A DNA stretch of 64,000 nucleotides. Origin: Termitomyces sp. T153 (Eukaryota; Basidiomycota; Agaricomycetes; Agaricales; Lyophyllaceae). The translations under genes and the position numbers were made by a program. This document shows, piece by piece, positions 58,283 to 64,000 of this stretch; the first letter of the stretch is position 1, and the number at the start of each line of letters is the position of its first letter. Below the pieces are notes generated by a model. That model saw nothing but the letters and a program-made list of their open reading frames with translations, was not told the DNA's origin and did no database searches. The stretch spans positions 124,001 through 188,000 of the forward strand of contig JACKQL020000065.1 of assembly GCA_018296165.2 (NCBI GenBank). The letters are read 5' to 3'.

Positions 58283-59424
58283 AACTCTAGGGAGTGTCAG
58301 AAATATGTAAGACCCCTTTTTCTGTCTCTGAACTTACCCTTGGTCAGGAAAGCAATGTCACATAGATGACCTGGAACCCTCAAATTTCAACTCCAGACCC
58401 AAATGAACTGGTTGGGACTGATCACCCCGCACTCCGCCCCCTCATCATTGACACTCCAGAGCACACCAAAGCACCACCCAAGCATGCCTGCCCACAGACA
58501 CAATACTCTAGAGCACAACTTCGACCAGGACCAACACTCCAGAGTGCAGCAAAGCCTGATCCCAAGTGCCCTTCACCAAATACAATACTCTGGAGCTTGA
58601 TAACACCCCACCATGCATAACCCCACTCAAACATAAACCTCTGGGCACCCCCAACCAAGGAAACGCAACCCTCACCCTAAGGGAGTACCTCCACCTCCAC
58701 ACTGACCAAACCCACAGCATAGATGGTATGGAAAACAGCCCCCCACTAACTCCCTACAGGGACCACCCTACTCCAGGGGCTCCGCCACTAAGCCACTAGG
58801 GACTCCCTCCTCTGACCAACTATGCCTCGAGGACAAACCTCACCCTACCACCCCCACCATCATTGAAAAGGACCTCTGCCACCCTGCTACCCATGTCGGC
58901 ATAGAGGCTGACTGCTGGAAGACCTCTGCCCCCCCCTGCTAGCCACACCAACAAAAGACTGAAGCCCTGACCACTCCAAACACACATCAAAGACTCAGAG
59001 GACCACCCCCTTGAACCAGCACAATGCACATCTCCACCACAGACTAAAGAAAACCCCTACACCCTGGGTCCAAGGCCCCAAGAATCAAACCCAGCAATGC
59101 CGCCCAAAAATGCCACGGAACTCTGCCGGAAGACTCCCAACACCCCCACCAAGCCTTGGAACTCTTCCTACAGCACTCTGCCCTGTCCCGGCAACCCTGG
59201 GACTAGCCAACACAGATGGCATTAGTGGGCTTAACCCCCACCTCTGGATCCACTAGGGATTCAACTCCCACCAGCACCTCTGCATGTTTTACTTACCTCA
59301 CACAAATTAAAGTCTCACTTCACACACCCAGGAATGATGAAGAAGCATTGGAGGGTACAAAAAATATGATACAAGGCAGAACAGGGCAGCAAACTTGAAG
59401 ACAACAAGAAGTGGGGCTCAACCA

Positions 59425-61035
59425 CTCCCTCACTCTTCCCCCAGAACTCCCACCACCCCCACTCCCAAATCAATCAATCTCCATCTAGGCCCGCACCACC
59501 ACCAAGACCTCTGCCAATCCTGGCAAGGACTCCCCTGCATCTGCCATCACTTCCCACCATGACCCCGGGGGCACTGCATTATGCTACCGATGCCCTGCCA
59601 GCAACCTCCCCACTCTTACCATCCACTGCTGCAACTCTGGAGGCTGATCCCCAGACATCTGCGCCAACCCATCCTGGATTGATGCAAATGCTGTGGAGGC
59701 ACCATCCAAGAGAATCCGGTGCTTCTGCACCCAGCCTGACTCCAAAAACAATGCATTTTAGCAATAGACAGAGAATTGGGAAAAATACTTACAAAGGATC
59801 CCCATGTGCTCTGAAGTGGCCTCATTGACCAGCCAATCCTCCCTCTGCCATGCTGCCTCCAGCTCTGCCCCCAGTGAACCACTCTCTGGCACCATTCCCT
59901 GATCCCCTGCCCCCACTGTGGGCCACACCTTCCACTGCATCCGACACTTCTGCAAGCCCCATACCTCTGGTACTCACTCTGTCACCACTTGCACCGAGGT
60001 GTTCTGCTCCTGCTCCAATGCCTCCTTCTCCACCCATGCTGCGTCTCAACCCTCCCTTGCCTGGTAAAGCTCCCCCTCCCATGCCATCAACGCCGCTGTT
60101 AGAACCTCCACCTGCTTGCAAAGAAAGACCTCCATGATCAAAGGCAAGGGCTCCAGAGAACTTGATGCCCATCCCAAGGGCATGCCTGGGGTGGGAGAGC
60201 AAACATGAAACCCAGGAGGACCCACCATCAGCTTGTGCCCCCATGACTGCTTGCTGGGCCTTGCCCCCAATGGTGGGGAAGCTCTCCACTTCCCATGGCC
60301 CACCACCAAGGATGCTCCCTCCCTCCACCCACCCCGTGGAGGCCCCACCTGCCCCGCAGACTGCCCTGCGCTCTTCTTTCCCAATATCCAAGTCTTCTGC
60401 ACCTTGCTCAGCTGACTCCACACCCAGTCCTCATCCCACCCCTGCTCTGTGGCAATGCACACCACTCATCACTCCAACAAGATCAAGCACTTCTTGTGGC
60501 TTGTGCAACATGGAAGGCAAACAGAAGTGTCATGCCATGAGCCCATGGAGGGTGCATTGAAGATGCAGGCCTTGCCCTGCTGCACACAAAAAACACACTA
60601 AGAACAATGGATCAGCACACATGACAAAGGAGAACTCAAAGACTCACTGGGGCCTTGTTTTGGCACCATTCCAGCATTGGGGGGCCCCAAGCCCACACCA
60701 ACTCCCTTGCAAACTCCTCTGCCATCACCTCCACCTGAGGAATTTGCTGCAATGGTGGAACCCCTTCTGCATCCCCCACCGCCAATTGGGGCACCACGGG
60801 ATGAAATTTGGCCCACCTAGAACCTCCTGGGGAACCCACCACCACTGCAGCCAACTCTGCAAAACTCTGTCAGTTACCCTGAAGAAACAAGTCAATGCTG
60901 CTCACAACTCTGGTATATTGCACCGGCTTGGCACCGATGCTCGAACTCCTCCCCCTTGCTGTCATACACAATCACCACATCCACATCTGAGATCAATGGG
61001 GTGGGGGAAGTGGCTGAGTAACTGGAAGAGGACAT
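59425..61035 (-). pseudogene. Antisense coiled-coil gene of element C, decayed
   Basis: Minus strand. Exon 1 starts at ATG 61035 with VVIVYDSKGEEFEHR, matching the acidic motif in element A. A GTGAGC donor and a TTGCAG acceptor replace the intron 1 sites of A. Exon 2 retains KQVEVLTAALMAWEGELYQA, LEAAWQREDWLVNEA and the basic region. Intron 2 has GTAAGT and CAG. Stops are present (after QAREG, and a CAG-to-TAG change at 59,497-59,495 near the end). Splice sites survive although the intron bases differ, which supports ancestral function. Confidence 0.6.
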
Positions 61036-61252
61036 GACAAAGGATTTGAGAAGCCCCAGGGTATGTCCAAGGCTTTTTAATTGATTAGGAAGAACCCCCT
61101 GATGAGGTGGCAGCCACGCTTTGACTTCACCTCCCACACCACCATCACTTGCTGCAGATTGATCAATATTACTGGGCTTCAACTCCCACACCCCTGCTAA
61201 TCCCTGACCCGCTCCCCACATCTTGAGGATCTCAACACTGAAGGAGGGGTGA

Positions 61253-61935
61253 TGTCACAACCCATCCCCTGGACCTCTTACATTGCCCAACAAACCCCCA
61301 TCCCCCTGGAACCTCCCCTGATGCTTTGTTGAACTTCCCCAGCACTCCATGCCTACTCTGGCTAACTCCAACACATTTTTGGCTAACTCCGATGGCCCCC
61401 TGGCCAACTCTGATGTCTTCTCTACAGCCACTGGCACTTCTCCTGGACTTCCTGAGCCCCTAGGACCACTCCCCCACTGTGCCTGATCCCATTACACATC
61501 ATCAACTTGACACCCTGGCTCCCCCAACTTACCCTGGGGCATCATGACAACCTCAGAACAGACCACATTACAATTGATCCCATCAACATATCAACATGGC
61601 CCACCCTCTGGTCATAACCGACACCTGTTGACTCTGTCAAGCTCTGTCAAGCCCCACCACCACAGCCAACATCCTCAGAGCTCTTCAGTAGTCAGTATAT
61701 AAGACATAGAGTAGCTCCTTGTACTCTAGTCTTGAGATTACCTACCTACTTACCTGTCTTACCTGATGTGTTTCTGATTGTTCTTCTTGTGTTTGTGTTC
61801 TGTATCTTATTTTCCTTATTCTCAGTCTCCTGGTCTTATCCCATCTCTGTTCCATTATCTTTTTGTTATTGTTCCATGTCTCCATCTGAATCTATTCTTG
61901 TTCTCATCTCATCTTCATCTCATTTCATTTGACTC
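61253..61935 (+). repeat. Partial 3' LTR of element C
   Basis: It starts TGTCACAACCCATCCCCTGG, includes the TATATAAG box near 61,697 and a decayed R motif (AGTCTTGAGATT near 61,730). Similarity to the family ends after TCATTTCATTTGAC. Confidence 0.7.
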
Positions 61936-62856
61936 CATTGATGAGCCCCAGTTATTGCTGAGCACCATTTTTTTTTGGCATTTCAGACTTAGCAGCAGCT
62001 GACTACCTTGAATCCAACACAAGTCACAACACTCAGCACACGAGACTTAGCCTGAGGATTGGACCAAAGCACAAGACTTTAGTGACTGTGAGACTTACTG
62101 ATCATGAGAAACATCATGTGGAGTCTGGAACTTGGGCCTAAATCATCAAGGCCTAGACTCTCCCTAGTGACTCTAGTGACGAAACAGTGTCTCTTACTAT
62201 ATATGGACAAATTATCAGACACATACCTTTTTACTATCATTTCTTTTGCCAAGCTTACCAACATACTTGAACAGCATCTACACTTCAGGTATTGACATCA
62301 GACTCATTACTTTTTGGTGCCGCCAAGAAGCCTTAGCAATAAGCCTCCTCAACTTTGACCTCAACTCAGTGTGGTGCCAACTGTGGGTGCCTATTTTAGT
62401 TAATCTGACTTAATGACACTAGCAACTACAGCTAGCGACCAGTTTACATTCATCCCTTAATTTGAGTCTTCCTATTACTGCTTTTCCCCATCTCTACCCT
62501 ATTCCCTCACTCTCCACTACCTCTGTAGGAGGGCATTTTGTCTTAGTGACATTACTTGTCTTTACTCCTTTTTCTTTCCTGGTTGTCACTAGCAACTTCT
62601 GCTAGTAATAGCAACTTCTATCAACTTTACTCTACAATGTAACTTTTGCTCTAGTTCTCTGGGACAGTTACTGACTCACCCTCAACTATTAACTTCCTAC
62701 TGCCAGCTACCCTATTTAGTGACTAGTGATAGGTCCTCTTTTTAGGTTTCCTGCATGGCACTAAGCAGCATAGGAGCACATCATTTTTGGAGCCTACCAT
62801 GAGGAAATTTAAAGTTAATCATTCTGCTAGAAACCAGAGCTCAAGCAAAACATTGC
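61936..62856. other. 5' region of a second Gypsy element
   Basis: It lies between the broken LTR of C and a gag frame, so it probably holds LTR remnant and leader of the gag-bearing element. TTTTTGGTGCCGCC near 62,315 resembles a tRNA-primed binding site (TGG start). I could not define LTR ends. Confidence 0.35.
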
Positions 62857-64000
62857 TTGGAAAACCTTGTTGAATCACCTCTGCCTTCATTTTTGACCCC
62901 TCAGCACTCTTTGCCAGCAGCCCATCCTCTACCTCTTGCTGATGAACTCAAAACCGCTAAAAACCTTTGTGACATTAGCAAAATCCTTGCTGATTTTCCA
63001 GGCACCTTTATTGAAAGTTTTCTTGATGCACCACTTTCACCTTTGACCCCAACTGACTCTATCTTTTTTCCAGAAGCCCAATCTATCCCTTCATCACCAA
63101 CTAACCCCCTTCCTTCACTAAACTCGACAATCACTAATATGAACAATGACCCCGCTGCTCGGCATGCTAGAATGCTACCATGCAATGACACAACTGCACC
63201 TAAATGGGATGAGAGTCACCCTAGGGAACTCCCCCAATACTTCAAGGAACTGGAATACCTCTTTGGTGACTGTGGCATTGCTGACAACACTCAGAGGAAG
63301 GAATATGCATTGCAATACATCTCTTATGACACAGCAGAAACCTGGCTTGGCTTACCTGAATTTGGCAACAATATTGGCAACAACACTCCCTGACCATATA
63401 CTTACTAGGAATGGAAATCAGCAGTGCTTAGGCTGTACCCTGGCACTGATGCTAGTGCTTGTTATAACCTTGGCAACTTGGAACAGCTGGTCAACCAGAC
63501 TTTCAACAGTGGCTTAGCGACATTGGGGAGGTTCTCTGATTACTACAGGGATTTCCAATGTATTGCTAGATGGTTACTTGCTAACGGTGAACTCTATTGT
63601 AATGAGGAATGTTGCTTGTTCCAACAAGGTATCCCTATGTTGCTATGGTCCAAAATCATTTGTTGCCTCAAAATCACTCTTCCTGACCACTATCCTGAGG
63701 ACCCTTATGATGTTGAGCAAGTTTTTGAGGGTGCCAAATGGGTTTTAAAGGGGATGAACACCTCTACAACCAAGACCAGCAATGGCACCAGTGGTATTCC
63801 TTCATCATCGCCAATTGCTAATGCACCAGCTGCCCCTTCACCTATGCTTAAGCAAGAAACTTTGGTATTAACAACCACCACAGCAATAGTCAGCACCTTG
63901 GAACATTTGGAAGCTCTTTTGACCAATGGTAATGCTCAACCTTGTCAACATTTTGCTAACAGCACTTGCCACTTTTGCAGTGAAATTGGTCACACCATGG
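62857..64000 (+). pseudogene. gag of another Gypsy element, two in-frame stops, runs off the window
   Basis: The frame from 62,857 carries APKWDESHPRELPQYFKELE, FGDCGIADNTQRKEYALQYI and YDTAETWLGLPEF. After two close stops (TGA 63391, TAG 63403) the same frame continues with EWKSAVLRLYPGTDASACYN, LGRFSDYYRDFQCIARWL and LPDHYPEDPYDVEQVFEGA. These blocks are those of a common mushroom Gypsy gag, unrelated in sequence to the chromovirus gag at 29.6 kb. FANSTCHFCSEIGHTM at the window edge is the start of a zinc knuckle. The stops make it inactive. Pol would lie beyond the window. Confidence 0.75.

Larger units (their letters stand above)
58283..61935 (+). mobile_element. Element C: old, 5'-truncated copy of the A/B family
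   Basis: The interior 58,283-61,252 is colinear with element B from about 34,471. It then has the purine tract AAGGAGGGGTGA (61241-61252) and a 3' LTR from 61,253. The 5' LTR and the first part of the interior are missing, and the 3' LTR is lost after about 61,935. CG-poor with many C-to-T-type differences, so much older than A and B. Its interior is some 700 bp longer than the matching part of B, spread over several blocks. It either gained sequence or represents a longer ancestral form. Confidence 0.75.

Overview
The window looks like nuclear DNA of an agaricomycete (mushroom-type basidiomycete). Host genes are compact and split by many GT-AG introns of about 45-65 nt. The families present are typical of that group: a basidiomycete F-box family, a protoilludene-type sesquiterpene synthase, a DUF6534-like seven-helix membrane protein and a Zn2Cys6 regulator. 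The repeats are also typical: chromodomain Gypsy elements, a DIRS-like retroelement and the agaricomycete DDE transposase family.

Layout. 1-8.3 kb holds host genes: the 3' part of a Ser/Thr kinase, a nine-exon F-box gene lying between two diverged copies of the same 3'-flank sequence, and a many-exon seven-helix membrane protein gene. About 10-29 kb is transposon debris. It contains a DDE transposase pseudogene split by a solo LTR, a minus-strand chromovirus broken by a MITE and by element A, and a DIRS-like relic. 29,003-45,398 is one old chromovirus with a perfect 5-bp target duplication (GAATC). Four later insertions sit inside it: a solo LTR, the complete element B, a SINE-like retroposon with a 15-bp target duplication, and an inverted solo LTR. 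46.2-57.9 kb is host again: a broken terpene synthase, an intron-containing tRNA-Asp(GTC), a small two-exon gene, the oligosaccharyltransferase subunit WBP1/OST48 head-to-head with adenylate kinase, and a Zn2Cys6 transcription factor with a 13-nt microexon. 58.3-64 kb is repeat again: element C, an old copy of the A/B family, and the gag of another Gypsy element.

The most unusual content is the A/B/C family. It has LTRs of about 1.0-1.2 kb, a purine tract and a primer-binding site, but no gag or pol that I can find. In antisense it carries a three-exon gene for a coiled-coil protein, and both introns keep usable splice sites in all three diverged copies. Its primer-binding site matches the predicted start of its own transcript (12 of 12 nt in A), and the chromovirus shows the same relation (11 of 11). 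This points to Tf1/sushi-type self-priming. The non-autonomous family is probably mobilised by relatives of the chromoviruses it is nested in; that last step is inference.

Older copies look depleted in CG and carry many C-to-T-type stop codons, while A and B stay CG-rich. The insertion order is therefore readable both from nesting and from decay.
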